45,866 bases of DNA from Lactobacillus laiwuensis (GTDB lineage Bacteria; Bacillota; Bacilli; Lactobacillales; Lactobacillaceae), in assembly GCF_019972835.1 (NCBI RefSeq), contig NZ_BPPB01000010.1, positions 1-45,866 on the forward strand. Reading direction: 5' to 3'. The translations under genes and the position numbers were made by a program. This document shows positions 37,591-45,515 of this stretch, in pieces. Each line of letters starts with the position of its first letter. Positions within the stretch are counted from its first letter, which is position 1. A model generated the notes under the pieces. That model searched no databases. It saw only the letters and a list, made by a program, of their open reading frames with translations, and was not told the origin of the DNA.

Positions 37591-37619
37591 TCTATAGTTT
37601 TCACTATCTGACTTAACAA
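37591..37619 (-). promoter_or_regulatory. Probable promoter of leader 1
   Basis: TTGTTA (37614-37619) and TATAGA (37591-37596) on the minus strand are spaced by 17 bases. Each matches the consensus at four of six bases. No terminator is seen between livF and this promoter, so read-through from the liv operon is also possible. Confidence 0.5.
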
Positions 37620-37658
37620 TGAATTAACATCATTGCCATTACAACAACTTGATTACCA

Positions 37659-38369
37659 CTAACCACCAAAATACACTTTCTGTACTTCCGGGTTAGCCAA
37701 CAATTCTTGACCAGTACCACTTAATTGCACTACTCCTGTCGCCAATACATAACCACGATCGGCAATAGATAGAGCTTGTTTAGCATTTTGTTCTATCAAC
37801 AAAATAGTTGTACCTTTTTCGTTTAGTTCTTTAATAATTTTAAATATTTCTTGAATATACAGGGGTGACAAACCCATTGAGGGTTCATCAAGCAGCAATA
37901 ATTTTGGCTTTGCCATTAAGGCACGACCCATGGCCAACATTTGCTGCTCACCACCAGACAGGGTAGCTGCATCTTGATTACGTCTTTTTTGCAAAATTGG
38001 AAAGCGTTCAAAAATATCTTTGTAGGTTTTTGAAACTTCATCATGATTCTTTTGCAAAAACGCACCCATCTGCAGATTCTCCATTACGGTCATTCCAGCA
38101 AAAATATGCCGACCTTCTGCTACTTGAGAGATACCTGCGCTGACAATTTGCGGAGCACTTTTGTGATCTATTTCTTCACCAAGGTATAAAATTTGTCCAC
38201 TTTTGGGCTTAAGTAAGCCAGAAATTGTCTTGACAATAGTTGACTTACCAGCTCCATTAGCTCCGATTAGGGTTACGATTTCACCTTGGTTAATTTCAAA
38301 ACTGACATTCTTAACAGCTTGAATAACACCATAATTTACAGACAGGTCACGAACTTCTAACATTGCCAT
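37659..38369 (-). CDS. livF: Branched-chain amino acid ABC transporter ATPase LivF
   Basis: 236 residues. Walker A GANGAGKST (about 36-44), signature LSGGEQQML, Walker B LLLLDEPSMGL and the H-loop replaced, as in LivF generally, by LIEQNAKQAL. The QVAEGRHIFAGMTVMENL stretch is typical of LivF. It forms a heterodimer with LivG to power import. Its ATG directly follows the livG stop. Confidence 0.95.
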   Translation of the reverse strand: MAMLEVRDLSVNYGVIQAVKNVSFEINQGEIVTLIGANGAGKSTIVKTISGLLKPKSGQILYLGEEIDHKSAPQIVSAGISQVAEGRHIFAGMTVMENLQMGAFLQKNHDEVSKTYKDIFERFPILQKRRNQDAATLSGGEQQMLAMGRALMAKPKLLLLDEPSMGLSPLYIQEIFKIIKELNEKGTTILLIEQNAKQALSIADRGYVLATGVVQLSGTGQELLANPEVQKVYFGG

Positions 38370-39152
38370 CTAGTCATCACCCTCTCCTAGATATGCTTCA
38401 ACAACTTTAGGATTTGCTTTAATTTCTTCAGGAGATCCGGTAGCCAATATCTCGCCTTGATCAAGTACATAAATTCTTTCAGCCAGGTTCATAACTAAAG
38501 ACATGTCATGCTCAATTAACAAAACTGTGATCTGAAATTCTTTTTGAATATACTTAATAAGATTAGTCAAATCCGCTGTTTCTTCTGGGTTCATACCAGC
38601 TGCAGGTTCATCCAGGAAAAGAATCTGCGGGTGAGTAGCCAAAGCACGTACTATTTCCAAGCGTCTTTGTGTTCCGTAGGGCAAGTTCTTAGCCAAGGTT
38701 TGTTCATTATCCGTTAAATCAAAGATTGCTAATAGCTTTTGCGCAGCTTCTTTCATTTCCTTTTCCGTTTTATAAAAACTGGGTAAACGAAAAACTGTTG
38801 TTAAAAAGTTTTCTTTGTATTCATTTGTCATTGCAGTCAGGACATTATCCATAACAGTTAAGTCTTTAAATAAGCGAATATTTTGAAATGTCCGGGATAA
38901 ACCTAAGTCTGCAATTTGCACAGCACTTTTATGCGTCAAATCATAATTTTGATCATCAACTTGCAAGTTGATCTTTCCACTAGTAACTTGGACCATTCCA
39001 GTTAGCAAGTTGAACAAAGTGGTTTTACCTGCACCATTAGGACCAATCAAGGCAACTAGTTCGTGCTTATCCAGATGAAGTGAGACATCATTAACTGCAG
39101 TTAACCCACCGAACTTGCGCACTACGTGGTCAACATCTAATAAGTGTGGCAT
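38370..39152 (-). CDS. livG: Branched-chain amino acid ABC transporter ATPase LivG
   Basis: 260 residues. Walker A GPNGAGKTT (37-45), the LivG hallmark SRTFQNIRLFKDLTVMDNV, a signature region LPYGTQRRLEI (non-canonical, as in the family), Walker B ILFLDEPAAGM and LIEHDMSLVM. The C-terminus PKVVEAYLGE is characteristic. Four bases separate it from livM. Confidence 0.95.
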   Translation of the reverse strand: MPHLLDVDHVVRKFGGLTAVNDVSLHLDKHELVALIGPNGAGKTTLFNLLTGMVQVTSGKINLQVDDQNYDLTHKSAVQIADLGLSRTFQNIRLFKDLTVMDNVLTAMTNEYKENFLTTVFRLPSFYKTEKEMKEAAQKLLAIFDLTDNEQTLAKNLPYGTQRRLEIVRALATHPQILFLDEPAAGMNPEETADLTNLIKYIQKEFQITVLLIEHDMSLVMNLAERIYVLDQGEILATGSPEEIKANPKVVEAYLGEGDD

Positions 39153-39155
39153 ATA

Positions 39156-40112
39156 CTAGCCCCTTTCCTTTTTGCCAAAATGGCGCGCTAAATTTTTAAG
39201 AGAGAATTCCCAGTTACCCAAAAGTCCTGATGGCTTGAAAATCATGATGAGTATCAGAACTATAGCATAGATAACCATTCTTAACGCACCGAAACTTTGT
39301 AAAACGGTATCTAAAACGCCTAAAACAATTGCTGCAACAAACGTGCCAGTCATACTGCCAACACCACCCAAAACAACAATAACTAAGATAGAGATAGATT
39401 CCATGATGCCAAAGTTTGAAGGTGAGATTGTTTGTAAAAATGAAGCATGTAGACTGCCAGCTATTGCAGCAGTTGCACCACCTAGAACGAAAGCTGCCAG
39501 CTTCCATTTAGTAGTATTAATTCCCATTGCTTCAGCGGCAATTTCGTCTTCACGAACGGCTTTAATTGCCCGACCATCTTTTGAGCGAATAAAGTTGGTC
39601 AAAATGATTGTGGTCACACAAACCAAGATATAAACAGTCGGCCATGAGCATAGTTGAGGGATATTATATAATCCTGCCGCTCCACCAGTAATTTTCAAGT
39701 TATTAATGACATTACGGATAATTTCAGCTGCTCCTAAAGTCGCAATAGCTAAATAGTCGCCCTTTAAGCGAATGAAAGTTGCCGTACCGATAATCGCAGC
39801 AATCACAACAGCTATCAGCACTCCTACAAACATTGAGATTAAAAAGCCAGCTTCGCTACTCATGCGTTGAGTAATAATCGCCGTAGCGTATGCTCCAATT
39901 GCCATGAAACCGGCATGACCCAGAGAAAATTGACCACTAAAACCGATAATCAGGTTTAAACCGGTAGCTAAGATAATATTTATTCCAATCGTGACCAGCA
40001 TGTTTTCAATAAAATCATCTATCACGCCAACCATAATCAACGCATTGATTAAGTAAAAGCCGCCTACCATTAATAACAGCCACGACAAAATGTATTTCCA
40101 ATTAGATTTCAT
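39156..40112 (-). CDS. livM: Branched-chain amino acid ABC transporter permease LivM
   Basis: 318 residues with about 8-9 membrane segments. GFSGQFSLGHAGFMAIGAY is the LivM/LivH signature, and RDGRAIKAVREDEIAAEAMG (as KDGRAIKAVREDEIAAEAMG) is the coupling loop that contacts the ATPase. Start ATG has AGGTGG six bases upstream. Pairs with LivH to form the membrane channel. Confidence 0.94.
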   Translation of the reverse strand: MKSNWKYILSWLLLMVGGFYLINALIMVGVIDDFIENMLVTIGINIILATGLNLIIGFSGQFSLGHAGFMAIGAYATAIITQRMSSEAGFLISMFVGVLIAVVIAAIIGTATFIRLKGDYLAIATLGAAEIIRNVINNLKITGGAAGLYNIPQLCSWPTVYILVCVTTIILTNFIRSKDGRAIKAVREDEIAAEAMGINTTKWKLAAFVLGGATAAIAGSLHASFLQTISPSNFGIMESISILVIVVLGGVGSMTGTFVAAIVLGVLDTVLQSFGALRMVIYAIVLILIMIFKPSGLLGNWEFSLKNLARHFGKKERG

Positions 40113-40120
40113 TTTGCCAC

Positions 40121-40999
40121 CTACACCTTCTCTTTAGCATTTTTGCCAAAAATACCAGCAGGTAAGAACAGCAAAATGACTATTAATACTAGATAAACAA
40201 CTGAGTCTTTATATGCCGACAAACCGATAGACTGGAAGAATGTTTCCAAGATACCGATTAAGAAACCACCAATAGAAGCTCCTGGCACTGAGCCGATTCC
40301 ACCCAGTACAGCAGCAACAAAGGCTTTAATTCCTGGTGTCATTCCCATTAAAGGATCGATTTGGTTGTAATACATTCCAATTAAAATACCTGCGGCACCG
40401 GCTAAAGCCGAACCTAAAGCAAAGGTAAATGAAATCGTATGATTAACATTAACACCAACTAGTTCAGCCGCAGCAGGATCTACAGATACTGCACGCATCG
40501 CCCGACCCATTTTGGTCTTTTGAATAATGACCTGCAAGGAAACCATCAAGATTAAAGCAGTAGCCAAAATCAAAATCTGAACATTTGAAATTTGCACTCC
40601 ACCGATATTGTAATTAACCTGTTCAATTACTTGGGGGAAGCTGCGAGCATTTGATCCTACAAAGTATGACATGCCATTTTCCAGTAAAAACGATACGCCG
40701 ATAGCCGTAATCAGTACAGCTATACGAGGCGACTTACGTAGTGGCCGGTAAGCAAAATACTCAATCACTACGCCTGAAACTGCACCAATAATCATTGCAG
40801 AAAGCAGTGCTGTAATAAAGTTAAAATGCCAAGCATTAATCACATAGTAGGCAAAGAATGCACCTAGCATATAAATATCGCCGTGAGCAAAGTTAATTAA
40901 ATTAATAATGCCATAAACCATGCTGTAACCTAAAGCCAACAGGGCATAAATCGAACCTAGCGACAAGGCGTTAATGATTTGCTGTAAAACTGTTTGCAA
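40121..40999 (-). CDS. livH: Branched-chain amino acid ABC transporter permease LivH
   Basis: 292 residues with about 8 membrane segments. ALGYSMVYGIINLINFAHGD is the LivH hallmark, followed by the KTKMGRAMRAVSVDPAAAEL coupling loop and GGIGSVPGA. The start is a TTG at 40999 preceded by AAAGGAG about nine bases upstream. It follows livJ by 27 bases. Confidence 0.94.
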   Translation of the reverse strand: MQTVLQQIINALSLGSIYALLALGYSMVYGIINLINFAHGDIYMLGAFFAYYVINAWHFNFITALLSAMIIGAVSGVVIEYFAYRPLRKSPRIAVLITAIGVSFLLENGMSYFVGSNARSFPQVIEQVNYNIGGVQISNVQILILATALILMVSLQVIIQKTKMGRAMRAVSVDPAAAELVGVNVNHTISFTFALGSALAGAAGILIGMYYNQIDPLMGMTPGIKAFVAAVLGGIGSVPGASIGGFLIGILETFFQSIGLSAYKDSVVYLVLIVILLFLPAGIFGKNAKEKV

Positions 41000-41026
41000 A
41001 TTTAAGCACTCCTTTCTTTTTCTTAT

Positions 41027-42229
41027 TTACTCAACACGGAATGAGTCGCTTACTTTACCGTTAGTCAATTTTTCAATAGCAATTGGCATTTCTGGATTGT
41101 GGAATTTGTCCATAGTAATTCTGCCAGTAACACCGTCAAAGTCTTTAATCTTAGCTAGACCTTCAGTAATTTTAACCGAATCATCTGATTTTTGTTCTTC
41201 AATAGCAGTTTTTACTAAGTAAACTGCATCGTATGCTAATGCTGAAAATGTAGGTGCATCTGCATGGTAGCGAGCTTTATATGCTTTGATAAACTTAGCA
41301 GCTTTTGAATCTGGATTCTTGGCAGCTACATTAGTTGAAAATGGTGTGGTGTAGTAAATATTGGTTGCATTTTTAGCACCTGATATTTGAACAAGTTTAG
41401 GGTCACACATACCGTCACCACCAACGATTGGAGCTTTAATACCCATTTGCCGTGCCTGTTTAATGATCAAACCCAACTCTGTGTAGTAGCCCGGTACATA
41501 AATAGCATCGATTTTCTTAGATTTAAATGAAGTTAAAACAGCATTGAAATCTTTATCACCTGCAGAATACGTTTGGCTATCAACTATCTTGCCTTTATAA
41601 GTATCTTTGAAGGCTTTTGCTAAACCAGTTCCATAATCACTGGAGTTATCAGCATAAACTGCTACTCGTTTGGCTTTTAATTTATCGGTGACAAATTTAG
41701 CAGCGCTCTTTCCTTGGAAAGTATCCTGGAAGCAAGCTCTAAAGACATAAGGCTGAACCTTGCCATTTTTCTGTCTGGTATAGTTTGGATCCGTTGCAGA
41801 TGGACTAATGCCGGGAACAGAAGCCTTGGTAATATTAGGAATTTCAGCGGTACCACAATTAGTAGTAGCCGGCCCTATAACTGCAGCCACTTTATCCTTG
41901 GTTGCCAGTTGTGCAGCAACCGAAGCCGAAGTAGCAATTGCGGATTTGTTATCACGGATAAGTAATTTAAGCTTCTTTTTATGCCCGTTGACGTTAATTC
42001 CACCAGCTTTATTAATTTCAGAAGCTGCTAACACTATCCCTTGCTTTTCAGCACTACCATATCCAGCAGCAGTACCAGACAGCTCTATGTTAATACCAAC
42101 CTTGACAACATCTTTATCTTGGTGCGTACCCTTGCCGCCCCCACTTTTTGCAACTGAGCAGCCAGCTAGTGCCAAGCCAGCCATTCCCACTGTCAGAACA
42201 CGCAACAATCTTTTTGAAAATTTACCCAT
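41027..42229 (-). CDS. livJ: Branched-chain amino acid ABC transporter binding lipoprotein, copy 1
   Basis: 400 residues from the ATG at 42229, with AGGAG six bases upstream. The ATG at 42274 must be wrong because it lies in the arm of the attenuator terminator. Lipoprotein signal with LAGC (Cys about 23), then the LivJ fold: VKVGINIELSGTAAGYGSAEK, ATTNCGTAEIPNITKAS, and YADNSSDYGTGLAKAFK. It captures Leu, Ile and Val (family knowledge) and delivers them to LivHM. First gene of the operon behind leader 2. Confidence 0.94.
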   Translation of the reverse strand: MGKFSKRLLRVLTVGMAGLALAGCSVAKSGGGKGTHQDKDVVKVGINIELSGTAAGYGSAEKQGIVLAASEINKAGGINVNGHKKKLKLLIRDNKSAIATSASVAAQLATKDKVAAVIGPATTNCGTAEIPNITKASVPGISPSATDPNYTRQKNGKVQPYVFRACFQDTFQGKSAAKFVTDKLKAKRVAVYADNSSDYGTGLAKAFKDTYKGKIVDSQTYSAGDKDFNAVLTSFKSKKIDAIYVPGYYTELGLIIKQARQMGIKAPIVGGDGMCDPKLVQISGAKNATNIYYTTPFSTNVAAKNPDSKAAKFIKAYKARYHADAPTFSALAYDAVYLVKTAIEEQKSDDSVKITEGLAKIKDFDGVTGRITMDKFHNPEMPIAIEKLTNGKVSDSFRVE

Positions 42230-42256
42230 CATTTTCTCCTTTTCAATAGTCTGGTA

Positions 42257-42290
42257 ACTAAAAACCTCATTCATTTAATGAATGAGGCTT
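42257..42290 (-). terminator. Attenuator terminator of the liv operon
   Basis: Minus-strand AAGCCTCATTCATT pairs with AATGAATGAGGTTT, then five Ts. It ends about 30 bases before the livJ start. The hairpin is nearly the same as the one before the second binding-protein gene. Confidence 0.92.
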
Positions 42291-42339
42291 AGATCAGTTA
42301 TTAGATAAGCCCCATTCATTAAGACGCAAACAAGGGCTT
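42291..42339 (-). promoter_or_regulatory. Alternative-pairing segments of the attenuator (leader 2)
   Basis: Segment 1 AAGCCC (42334-42339) can pair with GGGCTT. Segment 2 AATGAATGGGGCTT (42307-42320) can instead pair along its full 14 bases, with one G-U pair, with AAGCCTCATTCATT (42277-42290), the first arm of the terminator. Segment 1 lies within the second leader ORF, so a ribosome there would free segment 2 to form the antiterminator. Confidence 0.82.
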
Positions 42340-42372
42340 TTCATGTAAAATCACTAAAAGTAATTTAATCAT
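42319..42372 (-). CDS. Second leader peptide, 17 residues, Leu/Ile/Val-rich (leader 2)
   Basis: ATG at 42372, one base after the stop of the first leader ORF, with AGGA seven bases upstream inside that ORF. The product is M-I-K-L-L-L-V-I-L-H-E-K-P-L-F-A-S. Seven of its first nine residues are Ile, Leu or Val. Attenuation segment 1 is encoded by its later codons (AAG-CCC), so stalling in the Leu/Ile/Val run would cover it. Starting so close to the previous stop suggests coupled translation. Short, so proof needs more than the reading frame. Confidence 0.65.
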   Translation of the reverse strand: MIKLLLVILHEKPLFAS

Positions 42373-42373
42373 G

Positions 42374-42463
42374 CTAAGTCCTAGACGACAACAACAAGGC
42401 AATTAAACTCTGGGCAATAATATTTTTAATGTTAGTTCGTTTACTTAAATATTTAGCTTTCAT
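42374..42463 (-). CDS. First leader peptide, 29 residues, Leu/Ile-rich end (leader 2)
   Basis: ATG at 42463 with GGAGG eight to nine bases upstream, stop TAG at 42374-42376. The product has a basic first half and ends in Q-S-L-I-A-L-L-L-S-S-R-T with TTG-TTG-TTG for the three Leu. It has the same length and nearly the same end as the leader peptide at 37470-37559, although the N-terminal halves differ, so the C-terminal codons seem to be under selection. It probably senses Leu and Ile supply and passes ribosomes to the second leader ORF. Confidence 0.78.
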   Translation of the reverse strand: MKAKYLSKRTNIKNIIAQSLIALLLSSRT

Positions 42464-42499
42464 TAAAATCGCCTCCCAAAATTTAATTTAATACTTAGA

Positions 42500-42528
42500 A
42501 TTATAAAAAAAGAACATTAGCATGTCAA
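42500..42528 (-). promoter_or_regulatory. Consensus SigA promoter of the liv operon
   Basis: TTGACA (42523-42528), a 17-base spacer and TATAAT (42500-42505) on the minus strand: a perfect match. Transcription would begin near 42493, 30 bases before the first leader ORF. Such a strong promoter fits control by termination rather than by initiation. Confidence 0.9.
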
Positions 42529-42597
42529 GAAAATTTTGCAATTTTTTTATCTAAGTTCTCAGTATTTTTTATTAATTTTGTTGCTTTGCCTGTGAAA

Positions 42598-42630
42598 ACA
42601 AACGCACGCTGTTGACGGCGTGCGTTTTAC
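42598..42630. terminator. Terminator of the FtsX-like gene
   Basis: AAACGCACGC pairs with GCGTGCGTTT around an 8-base loop. On the minus strand TTTGTTTT follows. It lies 13 bases beyond the stop codon of the gene at 42643. Confidence 0.8.
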
Positions 42631-42642
42631 TAATTAGATTTT

Positions 42643-44124
42643 TTAAAATACAGCTTTTTTTCGCCAAAATACAACAATGACGTATAAAACGAAATAACTT
42701 ATAATCATGAGCACCATTGGCAGCCAAACTTCATAATATGCTGTTGGCAAAACCTGATTAAAGATTTTTAGACCAAACAAAGCATCAAAGACACCAAAAA
42801 CCGCTGGAATTAAGAACAACAGTCCCGTTCCATAAGTGCTGCTTTCCTGCGATACTTTTTGGGTCTTTAATTTTTGATCAACATCCCGGTTTTTCTTAGC
42901 AAATTTTATTACCTCTATTATCAAAATAGCAAACAGAGTTGCACCAAACACAAATGCCATTGAGAAGCCCAAAATCTTCATTTCTCTGGTCATCCCCAGT
43001 GCCAGCTGATAAAGAGCTGCCTTGGAATTGCTGTAGAGTCGACTATAGGTAAGACTACTTTGAGCCTGTTTATGTTCAATTTTTAGTAAAAATGGCCAAT
43101 CTCTATCAAAACTGTTTAGCTGCACCAAAGTCAGATATTTAGTTTTACCTTTAATCTTATTTAATTCTGCAGTTGAACAAAGTGCAATTGTTTTATTTGT
43201 TTGACTGCTATTAGGGACGAGTTCGCGGAAACTGTCATCTGCTAGAGAATTTTTATTCAATTGGTCTAACTTAATAGATTTGACTTGAAAATTGCGTCGG
43301 CCGGTGCTTTTCACGTACTTAATTGGATTATCTGCCAATTCATTATGAACAAAATAAAAGTGTCTTTTTGTTTCTTTATAATGATAAGTTTGTTGCTTTT
43401 TAATTTTTAATTGAGCAACATCGTTTTTAATATTGGCGGTGTTGCTGACAATTACGCCATCATAATAAGTTCCCCTTTTAATATCTTGGGGAAAAGCATT
43501 AACGTCATGACTTAAAGCAAGAGCGCCCATAGTCAAGGCGAAGAGTAGTGAAATGATAGTAAAAACGCCAGCATAATGATGGAGTCCCAGCAGCGTTTTT
43601 CCTTTAGTTAACTTAATTTTGTTAAACCAAGTTGCAGGCAGCAAGCTTAATAACGAGTGGCAAAGTAAATAAGTACCTGACACAATTGTGACAAATGCCG
43701 GTAATAAAGGATTAAACAGATTTTGGACGGGCAAATTCAATACTAAATAGCCGCCACCTATTAGAGCTAGTCCAGCTGCCAGTGCAATTATTTCTAGCCA
43801 CTTCTGTTTATGAAAAGCAGGAATATCTTCTTTTTCTAAACTGTTTAAAATGGTTCTGGTTAGCCTATAAGTTACTACTATGCCGCCAACAATTATTAGA
43901 ACTGCCAGTAACATAGCCACTTGCATGCTCCAATTGATCCGCAGAAAACTGTTAATGACGTTAAAATTCGGCACATTTGGTTTTATTAAACCGCTAAATA
44001 ACTTAATAATTAAGGAAGCTAAATCCAAGCCTAAAATAGTGCCGGCAATTATCATCAAACCGCCAATAATAAGTGTCGCACAAAGTTCTATTAGTCCAAC
44101 GCGCATATTTTTTAATTTTTGCAT
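42643..44124 (-). CDS. FtsX-like membrane protein without partner ATPase
   Basis: 493 residues from the ATG at 44124, which has GGTGAT five bases upstream; an in-frame GTG at 44136 is an alternative. About eight membrane segments: four to five in the first 215 residues, then an extracytoplasmic domain (about 220-375), then three more. The layout of a membrane bundle, LHHYAGVFTIISLLFALTMGAL, a soluble domain and three final helices resembles the C-terminal half of FtsX-type ABC exporters. The first half of such a permease and an ATPase gene are missing from the neighbourhood. It may be a truncated remnant or a stand-alone protein. The function is not clear. Confidence 0.6.
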   Translation of the reverse strand: MQKLKNMRVGLIELCATLIIGGLMIIAGTILGLDLASLIIKLFSGLIKPNVPNFNVINSFLRINWSMQVAMLLAVLIIVGGIVVTYRLTRTILNSLEKEDIPAFHKQKWLEIIALAAGLALIGGGYLVLNLPVQNLFNPLLPAFVTIVSGTYLLCHSLLSLLPATWFNKIKLTKGKTLLGLHHYAGVFTIISLLFALTMGALALSHDVNAFPQDIKRGTYYDGVIVSNTANIKNDVAQLKIKKQQTYHYKETKRHFYFVHNELADNPIKYVKSTGRRNFQVKSIKLDQLNKNSLADDSFRELVPNSSQTNKTIALCSTAELNKIKGKTKYLTLVQLNSFDRDWPFLLKIEHKQAQSSLTYSRLYSNSKAALYQLALGMTREMKILGFSMAFVFGATLFAILIIEVIKFAKKNRDVDQKLKTQKVSQESSTYGTGLLFLIPAVFGVFDALFGLKIFNQVLPTAYYEVWLPMVLMIISYFVLYVIVVFWRKKAVF

Positions 44125-44136
44125 CAAGATCACCAA

Positions 44137-44630
44137 ACTTTCTGTTCAGCTCCTTCAAGCAGACCACCTTTTAACTTAATTATAGTTAGCGCTGTCATTT
44201 TTCAAATGACCTGATCAGTTTCTTGAACATATTTTAATATTTGCTTTTTAAACCATTATTCTTTTTTAAATATTGTTTTTTGTTAGTGTCGATTCCCTCC
44301 AGCTTGATTGCCATTTTTAAAACATTTTTCCTATCATCTTTCTTTATAATTTTTTCCTGGTCTAAACTTTATAAATAATCCATCTACAAATGCTTCATAA
44401 ATATGATCGTCTACTTTAGACCTAATTTTTAAATCTTCGCTTAACTTACAAAACATTTTTCCCATGTTTCTAATTAATCTAAATTGATTCCAATTGGAAT
44501 TAATTCACGTAATAATTTTGCTCCCTTTTCTTACTCCTTTCTATTTACTTCAAGTTTATTACGATTTTATATAAGCATATAAAAAATGTCATATTTAACT
44601 CTTAATGGTTTAATATGACATTTAAAAATT
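44137..44630. other. Long AT-rich gap, small ORFs of doubtful status
   Basis: No normal gene is seen. On the minus strand there are two short frames, 44334-44465 (43 codons, containing DHIYEAFVDGLFIKFRPG) and 44234-44314 (26 codons, MAIKLEGIDTNKKQY at its start). Neither has a clear ribosome binding site. They could be remains of a lost gene, since they sit next to a lone permease and a regulator. At 44584-44623 is the Rgg-gene terminator. Confidence 0.35.
44582..44627 (-). terminator. Intrinsic terminator after the Rgg-type gene
   Basis: AAATGTCATATT (44584-44595) pairs with AATATGACATTT (44612-44623), with A/T tracts on both sides, directly after the stop codon at 44631. Confidence 0.8.
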
Positions 44631-45479
44631 TTATTTATTAGCAATCATTAGTTCTTCAAGTTCTTTACCATAACTGGGCATGCCAGCAATTTTTACACAT
44701 TTAGTTATTGTTTGTACTTCATCAAGATACTTGGGATTTTGATCATAATGATATTTGATTATATTCTCATAAGCTGGAGCAATAGTTTTATAGAAAAATA
44801 TATCTGGTTTTGTTTTGATTTGTTGTTCACTACTAACATAAAATGCTGTTTCTTCGAATTTTTTGTTACGAATACACAAAATCATCATATTAATAATTAT
44901 AGATAAAACTAACTTCTGAATATCTATGCTACTTGAACCAATAAACTGACGTATTACTCTTTTTGAAATCAATAAATTACTATCTAAATCATAAAAACTC
45001 ATAAGGTTGCAGTACAGTCTTAAACTATCAGAATTAAAATGAGAAACATCAAACGTTCTTTCTTTCAATCTATCTATAACGCCACTATCAATACTGGAAA
45101 GATTTTTGTTGATTATTGCAATAAAGATATCAATTATATCTAATTTATCTTCTTTATTTGGAAAATCACTTTCTGCAACAAAATTTCGTATTTGCTGCAG
45201 ATCATGCACAGAATTTTGATAATATGCTTCATTAACCATCCTATCAATTTCTAGATTTTCATCATGTACAGTCTTCGCCTGGTGGTTTAACTTATCGAAG
45301 AAATCAGTTAATGAAATTTTGTTAACGTTTAATAGCTCAATTAAATTATCTGCTGAAATGCTGCTTAAATTTTTTTCAACTTTTGCATAAAATGACGGGC
45401 TTACCACATCATTAACCCATTGTTTTTGTGTTTTCTTTTGCTGAATGCGACAGTCTTTTAGTAATTCACCAATTGTCAT
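44631..45479 (-). CDS. Rgg/GadR/MutR-family transcriptional regulator
   Basis: 282 residues from the ATG at 45479, with GAGGAA seven to eight bases upstream; an earlier ATG at 45512 lies within an inverted repeat. N-terminal HTH (about 1-60): MTIGELLKDCRIQQKKTQKQ and VVSPSFYAKVEKNLSSISAD. The remaining 220 residues are alpha-helical with TPR-like pattern, as in Rgg proteins that bind short peptide pheromones or act alone. Length fits the family. No obvious pheromone precursor gene of the SHP type is seen within the neighbouring 500 bases. Its target may be itself or the gene at 42643, which is inference. Confidence 0.85.
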   Translation of the reverse strand: MTIGELLKDCRIQQKKTQKQWVNDVVSPSFYAKVEKNLSSISADNLIELLNVNKISLTDFFDKLNHQAKTVHDENLEIDRMVNEAYYQNSVHDLQQIRNFVAESDFPNKEDKLDIIDIFIAIINKNLSSIDSGVIDRLKERTFDVSHFNSDSLRLYCNLMSFYDLDSNLLISKRVIRQFIGSSSIDIQKLVLSIIINMMILCIRNKKFEETAFYVSSEQQIKTKPDIFFYKTIAPAYENIIKYHYDQNPKYLDEVQTITKCVKIAGMPSYGKELEELMIANK

Positions 45480-45494
45480 TTTAATTTCCTCAAC

Positions 45495-45515
45495 TATTTG
45501 ATTAACTATCAAATA
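45495..45515. repeat. Inverted repeat upstream of the Rgg-type gene
   Basis: TATTTGAT and ATCAAATA flank a 5-base centre, an 8-bp perfect dyad. It ends 16 bases before the start codon and could be an operator for autoregulation or a hairpin in the 5' end of the message. Confidence 0.5.

Noticed and set aside
37313..37658. T-box riboswitch upstream of the second liv binding-protein gene
   Set aside because: The terminator and alternative pairing recall a T-box, but no AGGGTGG-x-ACCGCG-like T-box sequence, Stem I motifs or specifier loop is visible. A translated leader ORF explains the conserved parts better.
42232..42274. Longer start of livJ at 42274
   Set aside because: Its ATG-AAT-GAG codons form the second arm of the attenuator terminator. 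AGGAG precedes the ATG at 42229, which also gives a normal lipoprotein signal.
44234..44465. Two small minus-strand ORFs as real peptide genes
   Set aside because: No clear ribosome binding sites, no hydrophobic tail or signal sequence, and very AT-rich. Kept only as a note in the gap entry.
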